DNA of 63,067 nucleotides from Ereboglobus sp. PH5-10 (lineage in GTDB: Bacteria > Verrucomicrobiota > Verrucomicrobiia > Opitutales > Opitutaceae): positions 1-63,067 of the forward strand of contig NZ_JAQFIP010000016.1 in the NCBI RefSeq assembly GCF_029504735.1. Reading direction: 5' to 3'. The translations under genes were made by a program, and so were the position numbers. Every line of letters starts with the position of its first letter. Positions within the stretch are counted from its first letter, which is position 1. The notes beneath the pieces were generated by a model. The model ran no database searches. It saw only the letters and a program-made list of their open reading frames with translations, and was not told the origin of the DNA. Positions 9,679 through 18,135 of this stretch are shown one piece after another.

Positions 9679-9715
9679 ATAGTTTTAAACTATCGTTGCA
9701 ATAAAATCTAAATAT
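9679..9715. promoter_or_regulatory. OxyR-type tandem operator between oxyR-like gene and small membrane gene
   Basis: The OxyR consensus is ATAGnTnnnAnCTAT repeated after a 7-nt spacer. Positions 9679-9693 read ATAG TTTTAAA CTAT, a perfect half-operator inside a 17-bp palindrome. After exactly 7 nt, 9701-9715 read ATAA AATCTAA ATAT, a degraded second copy. The site lies 18 bp upstream of the regulator's start, as expected for autoregulation, and 85 bp upstream of the divergent small gene. Confidence 0.75.
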
Positions 9716-9799
9716 TTCCCCTATTGCACCCTTATGGTAATTTAATGGCATCTCCATTCCGTCTCGGAGTGGACTAACACTAAACAGAAAGTAACCAAC

Positions 9800-9988
9800 A
9801 TGAAAAACAACCGCTCAATCTTCGCAGCTCTCATAGTTGCCGTATTGATCGCCCTGGCGATCCTTGTGGCTCCGGTGAGCGCCACCGTGAAGTTAACCGG
9901 CATCTTGGGTTACGGGGTCGTTTTGTCGCTCATCACCATGGGCTTCATCGAATACGGCCACGGAACCAGGCACAATGCCTCCCGTTAA
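9800..9988 (+). CDS. small two-helix membrane protein, unknown function
   Basis: A 62-residue protein with two hydrophobic segments (about residues 8-27 and 31-50) and a short polar tail. I do not recognise a family. It is divergent from the OxyR-like regulator, shares its operator region and is followed by a good intrinsic terminator, so it is a monocistronic unit. By position it is a candidate target of that regulator, which would make it a stress-induced small membrane protein. The ATG is preceded only by a weak purine stretch. Confidence 0.65.
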   Translation: MKNNRSIFAALIVAVLIALAILVAPVSATVKLTGILGYGVVLSLITMGFIEYGHGTRHNASR

Positions 9989-10015
9989 GCGTTTGTTTTC
10001 TTAGATAGAACCCAT

Positions 10016-10050
10016 GAGGCTCGGATGAAAAGTCCGGGCCTCTTTAATTT
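10016..10050 (+). terminator. intrinsic terminator of the small membrane gene
   Basis: A 10-bp stem (GAGGCTCGGA with TCCGGGCCTC, one G-T pair) with a 7-nt loop is followed by TTTAATTTT. Confidence 0.8.
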
Positions 10051-10194
10051 TAATCACGCCAAACACGAAATCGTGCGAACATGGCGTTTAAAAGCTCCCC
10101 ACCCCGCCGGCACCGATCCGTAAATTGCAGGAAGCGCATGGAGCGCATGCGGTTTGCCTCGCGTTCGCACACCGAGTTCATTGTATGCATTTTC

Positions 10195-11400
10195 ATGCCG
10201 CAAGCTTTCACAAAAACGTCACGCCGCGCCCCTTCCTCAAAACCATTCCGTGCCGCGCGCCGGGGCGCCTGTTGCGCGGCGACTTTGATTCTCCCCGCGC
10301 TTTTAATTTGCGCCATTTCCGCAGCCCCCTCCCCCGCCCCAACATCCGCAACCAACAAGCCGAATGCCGCGCGCGACCATCAGAAAATAACATCCGGCAT
10401 GGATTGCATCGCCATCAGCAACACCGCCGAAAAATCAGTGGAGATCCATAATTACAACGACACGACATGGGACGCGTCCACCCGGCTGTGGCAGTTCAAA
10501 CCCGTGCCCGAACTGGGCTTTTCCCCCGACGCCATCAAGGCGATGGGAGCCGGCGTGGGCGACCTGAAACTTCGCAACACAACGGGATTCCCCGGCAAGG
10601 CGGCGTCGGCCTGCGCCGTGCAGGGCGGACGCTGGCTCGCCGTGGTGGCACATGAGCCCGCGGGCAATCACGTAAAAGGGCAGAAACTATGGGAGAAAAT
10701 TTATCCGCCGGCGGAAGACCCCAACAATCACGCCGTGGAACTCCTCCCCAACGGCAACCTCGCCGTCGCGGGAACGGGGCAACGCCGCCCCGGCAAGGGC
10801 AACTGGGTGCGAATATACAACACCTCCAACCCCGCCGTGACGGATGATTATGCCGAGGCGCCGCTTTACGCCGCGCACGCCCTTCTTTGGGATCCGGCTT
10901 ACAACATCCTGTGGGCGGGCGGCACGATTCATATCGAGGGCAAGGAATGGCACGGCATCTTTGCCTATATTATTGGCGGAACGAGGGAGCGTCCGACAAT
11001 CACCGAGGATGTGTCCAAAAGAAGCATCAGGCCGCGCGGAGCGTCTCCAAACGGACTCAAATGGCCGCACGACCTCTCCCCGGATTTTGATGATATTAAT
11101 AAACTATGGTATGCTGATCATTCCGGAGTATATGTTTATAACAAAACAGAAAAAACATTCACGCCGGCCCCCGGGGACGCGCGACGATTCGACGGGGTTA
11201 ATATTAAATCGGCCGGGAAGCTGCCGGGGAAGAACGGAAAAATTATTGTCACCGAGTCATCCAACAAACCGGGCCCGTGCCGTTACACAACAAACACGGT
11301 TTCCTTCTACGACCCGGCCACGGGCGATTTGTCATTCACACGCACCACCCCCGCCTGCACAATATACAGGGCGAGAATATGGTCCCCACGCTACCAGTAA
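10195..11400 (+). CDS. secreted protein, DUF6528-like
   Basis: An exported protein of about 400 residues. I chose the ATG at 10195 (MPQAFTKTS) because it puts a signal peptide directly at the N-terminus, with the hydrophobic core ATLILPALLICAISAA. The mature part begins with a DCIAISNTAEKSVEI segment and has repeated Trp/Gly-rich beta motifs (WAGGTIH, LWYADHSGVYVYN), as in beta-propeller-like proteins. The resemblance to DUF6528 is from memory and is moderate. Enzymatic function is unknown. The gene ends where the repeat blocks of the RHS array begin, so its last residues could be altered by that boundary. Confidence 0.6.
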   Translation: MPQAFTKTSRRAPSSKPFRAARRGACCAATLILPALLICAISAAPSPAPTSATNKPNAARDHQKITSGMDCIAISNTAEKSVEIHNYNDTTWDASTRLWQFKPVPELGFSPDAIKAMGAGVGDLKLRNTTGFPGKAASACAVQGGRWLAVVAHEPAGNHVKGQKLWEKIYPPAEDPNNHAVELLPNGNLAVAGTGQRRPGKGNWVRIYNTSNPAVTDDYAEAPLYAAHALLWDPAYNILWAGGTIHIEGKEWHGIFAYIIGGTRERPTITEDVSKRSIRPRGASPNGLKWPHDLSPDFDDINKLWYADHSGVYVYNKTEKTFTPAPGDARRFDGVNIKSAGKLPGKNGKIIVTESSNKPGPCRYTTNTVSFYDPATGDLSFTRTTPACTIYRARIWSPRYQ

Positions 11401-11417
11401 ACGCGACTCGCGCGATG

Positions 11418-11655
11418 TAAGGTGAACCATCCAAGCCAACAACCATGGCAAACAACGTCCCAGCTTCGGCTAAAACGCGATGAGCAGCTTTTGTTCGCTC
11501 CGCTCGGGGCTGTTTCGCCGCGACGCACGACGCCATCTCCGCACTGCCCCGCTCCGCTCCCCCAGGGCAAACACTCCTTCCGTTCACGGCCTAGTTCATC
11601 CAAAATGCCCCGATCAGACTTGCGATAGGGATGCAACTGCCCATGCTATGCAAAA
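11418..11655. repeat. array repeat block R1
   Basis: First copy of a block that recurs near 13661, 16183, 18734 and 20089. It starts with GTGAACCATCCAAGCCAAC, passes through CAGCTTTTGTTC and a CACGACGCCA segment, and ends with TGCAACTGCCCATGCTATG. The second half is shared most closely with the block ending near 19120. In this array it stands in front of an RHS-core copy. Confidence 0.8.
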
Positions 11656-11820
11656 AAAACTCGCACACCAACCCATCGCGCGCGCACCTCGACAACCCCA
11701 CATCGCGGTCAATTTTGCTTTTCCTATGTCTACAACGGCACCCAACCCGTCGCCGAAATTGACGCGACCACGCGCCGGCTGCTGCGCACCTTCGCTTGGG
11801 GCGCTACCGGCGAACTGCTC

Positions 11821-13173
11821 ATGATCCACGACCGCACAATCCCCGCCAGCACGCAAACTTACCTGCCCGTGCGCGACGCCTCAGGCAGCGTCACGGCCTT
11901 GGTGCGCGACGATGGCAACAGCACTACAATCGTCGCCGTTTACGAATACGACCCCAACGGCAACCTTCTGCGCGCGCAGGGCGAGTATGCGAAGAAAAAC
12001 CCCTTTACCTTTGGCGGCGGTTGGATGGATTGGGAGACGGGCCTGGTTGGCGCCGGCTCGGTGTATTATTCCGCGCGGCTGGGACGCTATATAAATTCCG
12101 GACCTTCCGGTGCCGGCGATGGCATCAGCGCCTGCTTTGGCGTCGATCCATCCATCAGTTATCACCACACGCGCCAATACGCCCGCCCGTCCTCGCGACG
12201 CAACACCTCCACGCCGAGCTGGCAGTCGGTCAATCCCGCCGAGCTGGCGGCCTACGAGGCGGCGTGGACCGCCTATGAAACAGCGCGGGTAGCCTATGAG
12301 CAAGCCGCGGAGGCGGAGAGCATGGCACTGGACGGTGAACGAAGCCATAATCCCGATTGCGAGTCGCCCGAGGATAATACGGCCGATGAGTTCATCGCGG
12401 ATGAGCATGACTATCATCAAAATGCCGTTTTTGACTCCAGGGACCACGGCTTGAGCGATGCCTATTTGATAGGCACGGACCACCGCGAAGGCGGCGCTTA
12501 TATTGAATATTACAGCGACGGAAGCATGCTGGTGACAAACACCCTTGGCAGCACCCTCTTGATCGAAAATGACGGCACTGCCACACTAAATTTTAGCGAT
12601 GCCCAACTGGAGATTATGCAAGCCCCAATCAGCGCACCGGATGTTTGCTTTAGAGAAGATGGAGGCATTGAGGGTGGTGGTGCATTACTTGCTGGGCCGC
12701 TTGTTCCGGGAGCGCTTTCTAGTAGCAGCACAGCAAAGTCTAAATCAGGAACTGCAGAAGTTTATATATGGGATTATAGAGGAAAAAAAGTAGCTTATGG
12801 TCATGCATCAATGAAGCTTGACGATGGGACTTATATTAGTTTCTGGCCGCAAGCTACAGGACGAGACCGGTCCAAAATATCGAGCCGCCTTTATACAGTG
12901 GCAGAAATTCAAAATCAAACATATGCTGATGACGTTAGACTAAAAGACGGACGTGCCCCTGACCATATTATAAATGTAACCAATCTCGACACTGATAATA
13001 TTCGTAATTTTTGGATCACATGGCAGGACGATAAAAATTGGTCTACAATTCGCTATAATTGCGCAGCTACAATTTATAATTGTCTTCATGCAGGCGGAAA
13101 ACCCCGGGAATTTGAATTCATTTGGCCCCCCGCAGATGTTAAAAATTATGCAAACAAATACAAAGACAAATAA
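11821..13173 (+). CDS. RHS core end with peptidase-like toxin tip (unit A)
   Basis: RHS homology begins at about 11725 (YVYNGTQPVAEI), in the same open frame but with no good start; the first ATG is at 11821. The core ends in the RHS-associated motif YYSARLGRYINS. A linker of about 150 residues follows, and from here to 12632 the DNA matches unit C without indels. After the APIS residues the sequence changes completely to a tip of about 180 residues. That tip has a conserved-looking His in GHASMKL and, later, a Cys in RYNCAATIY. This His-before-Cys order is that of permuted papain-like (YaeF/LRAT-type) amidases and peptidases, so I infer a toxin of that class. The tip is clearly more AT-rich than the core. 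Thousands of bases of N-terminal RHS repeats are missing, so this is a displaced tip rather than a working RHS gene. It overlaps the next gene by 26 bp. Confidence 0.75.
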   Translation: MIHDRTIPASTQTYLPVRDASGSVTALVRDDGNSTTIVAVYEYDPNGNLLRAQGEYAKKNPFTFGGGWMDWETGLVGAGSVYYSARLGRYINSGPSGAGDGISACFGVDPSISYHHTRQYARPSSRRNTSTPSWQSVNPAELAAYEAAWTAYETARVAYEQAAEAESMALDGERSHNPDCESPEDNTADEFIADEHDYHQNAVFDSRDHGLSDAYLIGTDHREGGAYIEYYSDGSMLVTNTLGSTLLIENDGTATLNFSDAQLEIMQAPISAPDVCFREDGGIEGGGALLAGPLVPGALSSSSTAKSKSGTAEVYIWDYRGKKVAYGHASMKLDDGTYISFWPQATGRDRSKISSRLYTVAEIQNQTYADDVRLKDGRAPDHIINVTNLDTDNIRNFWITWQDDKNWSTIRYNCAATIYNCLHAGGKPREFEFIWPPADVKNYANKYKDK

Positions 13174-13540
13174 GATTGCCATGTCGCTTGGCATAACAAT
13201 CATGCTAAGCATATGCGTTGTTAACGCAAAACCTGACTGTAAAAATTATCCTATGAACAACAGGCCGCAATACTCTGAATCCGAAATTAAATCCTTAATC
13301 AAGTTGGGTGATAATATCGGTTATGTTATGAGTAAACTTGGAAAACCAGATCAAGATAACTTAATGGCCAGAAAGGAAGGTAAATCAGTGGGAGGACGGA
13401 GGCTTATGTATATTTACAATCAGGTGAATAATAAAATATTTAACGAAAATAAAGACACATACTTGCGTTTATGGTTCAATACAGATGGTATACTTGAAGA
13501 GATTAATTATCATCACGAGCCGAAGAAGGGGGCAGGTTGA
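13148..13540 (+). CDS. exported putative immunity protein of unit A
   Basis: A 130-residue protein with a Sec signal peptide (hydrophobic core IAMSLGITIMLSICVVNA). The mature domain contains LIKLGDNIGYVMSKLGKPD, the pattern of BamE/SmpA-like folds. Its ATG lies inside the end of the toxin-tip gene, the tight spacing usual for toxin/immunity pairs. I infer immunity from this position and the export signal; no immunity family is recognised. Export implies that the partner toxin acts in the periplasm. There is no Shine-Dalgarno sequence and the DNA is AT-rich. Confidence 0.6.
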   Translation: MQTNTKTNKIAMSLGITIMLSICVVNAKPDCKNYPMNNRPQYSESEIKSLIKLGDNIGYVMSKLGKPDQDNLMARKEGKSVGGRRLMYIYNQVNNKIFNENKDTYLRLWFNTDGILEEINYHHEPKKGAG

Positions 13541-13660
13541 GTTTTGTTGATTTTTGAATACGCCTCCTTACGCAACGCGAACGAACGCCATTGGTCGGCA
13601 AGCTCACGCGAAACGCAAGTCGCACGATTACCTGTTACGAACTTTTTTGGCGTCGTAAAG

Positions 13661-13978
13661 AGTGAACCCACGAGACAACCATTAGCAGTCGATGTGCCAG
13701 AATTCTTCCAGCCTTATGCCAATTATAGAAAACGCGATGGACAGCTTCGCGGCTACAACCCCTTTTACTTGGAAACTTCAAAGTCAAAACTCGCCTACTC
13801 AAACTAAACATTCCAGCAACTTGCCCGCCTCGTGCTGCTTGTCCCTGCTAACCATTCATACTCCCATCAACGGTCTGTTTCACCCGGATTGGTTTCGATC
13901 AAAATCGGTAGGAATGCGACTGCCCATGCTATGTGACTAACCCAGCCAGATCTTGTCGAAAGCATCCATCCGTCAACC
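13661..13978. repeat. array repeat blocks R2 (degenerate) and S
   Basis: 13661-13768 is a degenerate copy of the R block (GTGAACCCACGAGACAACCA start, remnants of GACAGCTTCG and GGCTACAACCCC). 13770-13978 is block S. It recurs almost unchanged at 16354-16562, including the stretch TGCTATGTGACTAACCCAGC, and leads straight into an RHS-core copy both times. An 87-codon open frame across this region is a by-product of the repeats. Confidence 0.8.
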
Positions 13979-14819
13979 GCTGATCATCAGCTTCACCTAC
14001 GATTACGCCAACCGCCGCGTCGGCAAACGCGTGCAGGAAAAGACTGGCGGCCAGTGGCGGGAACGCTACCATCATCTCTATGTCTACAACGGCTCCCAAC
14101 CCGTCGCCGAAATTGACGCCAGCACGCGCCGGGTGCTGCGCACCTTCGCTTGGGGCGCTACCGGCGAACTGCTCATGATCCACGACCGCACCAACACCGC
14201 CAGCCCGCAAACTTACCTGCCCGTGCGCGACGCCTCGGGCAGCGTCACGGCCTTGGTGCGCGACGATGGCAACAGCACTACAATCGTCGCCGTTTACGAA
14301 TACGACCCCAACGGCAACCTTCTGCGCGCGCAGGGCGAGTATGCGAAAAACAATCCCTTCACCTTTGGCGGTGGCTGGATGGATTGGGAGACGGGCCTGA
14401 TAAATGGCGGCCCGGTGTATTACGCACCGCGCCTGGGGCGCATGATAAACACAGCCCCCTCCGGCTCCGGCGACGGCATGGTGGCCTGCTACGGAGTCGC
14501 CCCCACTTACGACAGGCGGCCCGAGCGCCAGTATGCGCGGGCTCCCGCGAGGCGCATAAGCGCGGAATACCTTGTCGCGGCGGCGGAATACAAGCTCGCC
14601 CTGGCCGCGCAGCAGAAGGCGCTCGCCGAGCACGAGGCCGCCACCATCGCGCGTGACGGATACCTCAGCCTTTATCCCGACGACGAGCCGCCCGAGGAGA
14701 ACTTGGCCAGCGAATTTATCGCGAATGACGACTTTTCCTATGGAAACCTCTATATTGAGGATCCGGAGTTGGATTATTGGAACTACTACTTCAACGGGGA
14801 CAATAGCGACAAATCTTGA
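13953..14819 (+). pseudogene. RHS core end without a toxin tip (unit B)
   Basis: The frame opens at a TTG (13953) inside block S. It encodes an RHS-core end (DYANRRVGKRV, VYNGSQPVAEID, FAWGATGELL, YYAPRLGRMINT) near-identical in DNA to unit C as far as the GGWMDWETGL codons. It then has its own linker rich in Ala/Glu and acidic residues and stops at 14819. No toxin domain follows, so the tip was lost or replaced and only the neighbouring lipoprotein gene remains. The N-terminal RHS part is missing, as in the other units. Confidence 0.7.
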
Positions 14820-14826
14820 TACTCTT

Positions 14827-15231
14827 ATGCACACTTTTCTCAAAGTTTTAATGTCTTACACCCTGTTCATGTTAGTTTTCACCGGTTGCGTTTCTTGTGA
14901 GACAACGTCGAATCATGGCATTATGATACATGCAAAAATAGAAATATTGACCATTAAAAAACAACATTGGGTTGACAACCTTGGACCCAAAATTCTCGCG
15001 CGCGGTGACTATCTTGTCCAAGTGCGTTTCTTGGGACCGGAACGCTATCAAGGAGAGGTTGCTGATATTCCACTTGTGAATCTTTCGGATATGGTTTCGG
15101 CCGATAATATTCAGCTTCAAGCTGGTGATATCGTGGAGTTCGACACATCTGAAAAAATGCTCACAGGTGCCGCAAAGCCCTATGTCTTTACTAATTTTAA
15201 AAATGTAAAAAAAGTAACTAAGAAGAGGTAA
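14827..15231 (+). CDS. putative lipoprotein, probable orphan immunity protein
   Basis: A 134-residue protein starting 7 bp after unit B. The N-terminus has a lipoprotein-type signal (SYTLFMLVFTGC), predicting a lipid-anchored Cys at about residue 20. The mature part is a small beta-rich domain with no family I recognise. Placement behind an RHS core and the AT-rich composition suggest immunity to a tip no longer present. Other roles cannot be excluded. Confidence 0.55.
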   Translation: MHTFLKVLMSYTLFMLVFTGCVSCETTSNHGIMIHAKIEILTIKKQHWVDNLGPKILARGDYLVQVRFLGPERYQGEVADIPLVNLSDMVSADNIQLQAGDIVEFDTSEKMLTGAAKPYVFTNFKNVKKVTKKR

Positions 15232-15280
15232 CGATCGGCATGATCCGGAGAGTTAGGTGGCAGATAATTCGGGGTAATAG

Positions 15281-15805
15281 GTTACACTTTTTGCTCCAAT
15301 CAGTGGAGCGGATCTATTCTCCACATCAGGAACATTAGACAATTCCGCACTCGATGGGAAACTTGCTCAAACTGATTTTAAGGACACACTAGAATTAATA
15401 AAGAAGACAGCGCCAAAATTTTATGAATATATGAAGACAAAATATAAACTTGAAGCTTACGGAAACCAAACTGACCCAAAAATGAAAAATATTTCTGCTC
15501 ATACCGACGACAAAACAATATATTTCAACATGAATTTCACGGTGGCATACCTTAATTCTGCCGGAACCCTCGTGCAATTTTTAGCACTCACGATACTTCA
15601 TGAGGCCACCCATATCGGATACGTATCACTTGACCAGCCATCGGGTTACATGAATGAGGAATCCGTGCCTTACTGGGTAGCAGATTGGGCGATCAGAAAT
15701 AATATCCCAGAAACCGACTCTGGGTATCGAGATATTAGTGGCTCAAGGCCCGACTTTAAGCAGATATATAATGATGTTATTCGAAATGGTTCTTATAAAT
15801 TTTAA
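15281..15805 (+). pseudogene. orphan RHS toxin tip, HExxH metallopeptidase-like
   Basis: An open frame runs from a stop at 15278 to 15805. It begins (VTLFAPISGAD) with a match to the tip junctions of units A and C (QAPIS, QAPVSG), so it is a tip cut from its RHS core at exactly that point. The tip has LTILHEATHIGYVSL: HEATH is a zinc-protease HExxH motif, and a downstream Glu (MNEESVPYW) could be the third ligand. No start codon lies near the junction; the first ATG (15431) would lose about 50 residues. I infer a silent toxin cassette that would be used after recombination behind an RHS core. Confidence 0.7.
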
Positions 15806-15811
15806 AATGAT

Positions 15812-16243
15812 ATGCGTGTGTATTTTTTAAATCATTTTTTTGCCATCACTCTGATTATTTTGGCGTCGACAGTGACCGCTTGTGTTAACGCATCAAAAGC
15901 AGTAAAATATACGCGAATTAACGCGACCGTTGAATCTATTTCGAAAGAAGTATGGTTAACTACGTTGCCGGGCGATAATGGTGGCTACGATATGAGTATC
16001 GAAGTTAATAGTCCTATGCAGCTTCGAGGAGTAAAATTTAACGTGTTTGTTCCCAGAAAATATGAACGTAGGTTTGAGAAAAAAAAGATTAATTCAGGGG
16101 ACACGATCAGTTTCGATGTTCCGGATTGGATATTTAACAATTACGGTATGCCACTTTGGTTTTACGAAATGCGTAATATAAAAAGCGAACCATCCAAGCC
16201 AACCATAGCAAACGACGTGCCAGCTTCGGCTAAAACGCAATGA
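15812..16243 (+). CDS. lipoprotein, putative immunity to the metallopeptidase tip
   Basis: A 143-residue protein beginning 6 bp after the orphan tip. A lipoprotein signal (LIILASTVTAC) predicts a lipidated Cys near residue 24. The middle part is a small beta domain (VESISKEVWLTTL, GDTISFDVPDW) of unknown family. The last residues (SEPSKPTIANDVPASAKTQ) are encoded by the array repeat block R3, so the repeat supplies the gene's own C-terminus and stop. I infer immunity from position. Confidence 0.6.
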   Translation: MRVYFLNHFFAITLIILASTVTACVNASKAVKYTRINATVESISKEVWLTTLPGDNGGYDMSIEVNSPMQLRGVKFNVFVPRKYERRFEKKKINSGDTISFDVPDWIFNNYGMPLWFYEMRNIKSEPSKPTIANDVPASAKTQ

Positions 16244-16562
16244 GCAGCTTTTGTTCACTCCGCCCACCCGCTCGCTCCGTTCGAAGCTGTTTCACCACGC
16301 TGCACGACGCCAGCTTCGCACTTCGTGCTCCGTCGGCTACAAGCCCTCATACTTGGAAACTTCAAAGTCAAAACTCGCCTACTCAAACTAAACATTCCAG
16401 CAACTTGCCCGCCTCGTGCTGCTTGTCCCTGCTAACCATTCATACTCCCATCAACGGTCTGTTTCACCCGGATTGGTTTCGATCAAAATCGGTAGGAATG
16501 CAACTGCCCATGCTATGTGACTAACCCAGCCAGATCTTGTCGAAAGCATCCATCCGTCAACC
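16183..16562. repeat. array repeat blocks R3 and S (second copy)
   Basis: R3 (16183-16350) shares CATCCAAGCCAACCATAGCA, the CAGCTTTTGTTCACTCCGCC stretch and CACGACGCCA with R4. Block S (16354-16562) matches 13770-13978 nearly base for base. Together with the start of the RHS core, about 630 bp are shared with unit B, long enough for homologous recombination. Confidence 0.85.
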
Positions 16563-18135
16563 CCTGATCATCACCTTCACCTACGATTACGCCAACCGCC
16601 GCGTCGGCAAACGCGTGCAGGAAAAGGCTGGCGGCCAGTGGCTGGAACGCTACCATCACCTCTATGTCTACAACGGCACCCAACCCGTCGCCGAAATTGA
16701 CGCCAGCACGCGCCGGGTGCTGCGCACCTTCGCTTGGGGCGCTACCGGCGAACTGCTCATGATCCACGACCGCACAATCCCCGCCAGCCCGCAAACCTAC
16801 TTGCCCGTGCGCGACGCCTCGGGCAGCGTCACGGCCTTGGTGCGCGACGATGGCAACAGCACTGCAATCGTCGCCGTTTACGAATACGACCCCAACGGCA
16901 ACCTTCTGCGCGCGCAGGGCGAGTATGCGAAGAAAAACCCCTTCACCTTTGGCGGCGGCTGGATGGACTGGGAAACGGGCCTGGTTAGCGCCGGCTCGGT
17001 GTATTATTCCGCGCGGCTGGGACGCTATATAAATTCCGGACCTTCCGGTGCCGGCGATGGCATCAGCGCCTGCTTTGGCGTCGATCCATCCATCAGTTAT
17101 CACCACACGCGCCAATACGCCCGCCCGTCCTCGCGACGCAGCATCTCCACGCCGAGCTGGCAGTCGGTCAATCCCGCCGAACTGGCGGCCTACGAGGCGG
17201 CGTGGACCGCCTATGAAACGGCACGGGTGGCCTATGAGCAGGCCGCTGAGGCGGAGAGCATGGCTCTGGACGGTGAACGAAGCCATAATCCCGATTGCGA
17301 GTCGCCCGAGGATAATACGGCCGATGAGTTCATCGCGGATGAGCATGACTATCATCAAAATGCCGTTTTTGACTCCAGGGACCACGGCTTGAGCGATGCC
17401 TATTTGATAGGCACGGACCACCGCGAAGGCGGCGCTTATATTGAATATTACAGCGACGGAAGCATGCTAGTGACAAACACCCTTGGCAGCACCCTCTTGA
17501 TCGAAAATGACGGCACTGCCACACTAAACTTCAGCGCTGCCCAACTGGAGATTATGCAAGCCCCAGTCAGTGGATACTTGGGTGGATCAACGGAAGCTCC
17601 GAACACAACAACAGCTTCTCAATCCACTGTCCACAAAACACGAAGTTTTAAAAATGACATATTTGAGCGTTATGAAAAAGGAAAACACAAAGGACAGTTG
17701 AAATTTGTGCATACAGCCAATGGGTCTGAGCGCACTCAAGATGGAAAAAAAATTGAATACCAAGTAGGGTATTTGACGACTATGGATGGCGTTCAAGTAA
17801 CAGCATATAAAAATAAAAATGGGGGTGTTGCCTGGGAGACCAATTGCCATGGTTATTCCGTAGCCGACGGCATGTTTTGGATTGCGCCTGCAGACATGAC
17901 GCACTTGCTCAATAATACCAATTTGTTGGCAAAAGTCACAGGAGATCCCTCAGCAGGCGACATTGCTGTTTATTTGCGTAATAACGAAGCTATCCATTCT
18001 GCAAGATATGTCGGTGACAAGGGAATCTCTTACGCGGACGGAAATAGGATTTTCGAAAATAAAACGAGAATTAATGTCTCTAAAAACATGCTCTATCATG
18101 GTATTACACCAGTATACTACAGGAGGAAACAATGA
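16537..18135 (+). CDS. RHS core end with NlpC/P60-like toxin tip (unit C)
   Basis: The frame starts at a TTG in block S and encodes an RHS-core end (YDYANRRVGKRV to YYSARLGRYINS), then the same linker of about 150 residues as unit A. At 17570, after QAPVS, it switches to a tip of about 190 residues. The tip has ETNCHGYSVADG followed by GDIAVYLRNNEAIHSARYV. This Cys-then-His order with a GDxxxY step is that of NlpC/P60- and CHAP-like cysteine peptidases, so I infer a cell-wall or protein-cutting toxin. The usual DPxG self-cleavage motif after the RHS core is not present; the sequence there reads NSGPSGAGDG. The gene overlaps the next by ATGA. As with unit A, no N-terminal RHS repeats are in this window. 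Confidence 0.78.
   Translation: MSKASIRQPLIITFTYDYANRRVGKRVQEKAGGQWLERYHHLYVYNGTQPVAEIDASTRRVLRTFAWGATGELLMIHDRTIPASPQTYLPVRDASGSVTALVRDDGNSTAIVAVYEYDPNGNLLRAQGEYAKKNPFTFGGGWMDWETGLVSAGSVYYSARLGRYINSGPSGAGDGISACFGVDPSISYHHTRQYARPSSRRSISTPSWQSVNPAELAAYEAAWTAYETARVAYEQAAEAESMALDGERSHNPDCESPEDNTADEFIADEHDYHQNAVFDSRDHGLSDAYLIGTDHREGGAYIEYYSDGSMLVTNTLGSTLLIENDGTATLNFSAAQLEIMQAPVSGYLGGSTEAPNTTTASQSTVHKTRSFKNDIFERYEKGKHKGQLKFVHTANGSERTQDGKKIEYQVGYLTTMDGVQVTAYKNKNGGVAWETNCHGYSVADGMFWIAPADMTHLLNNTNLLAKVTGDPSAGDIAVYLRNNEAIHSARYVGDKGISYADGNRIFENKTRINVSKNMLYHGITPVYYRRKQ

Noticed and set aside
13544-13807. 87-codon open frame after the unit A immunity gene
   Set aside because: It lies in degenerate repeat blocks R2/S and has no coding features of its own.
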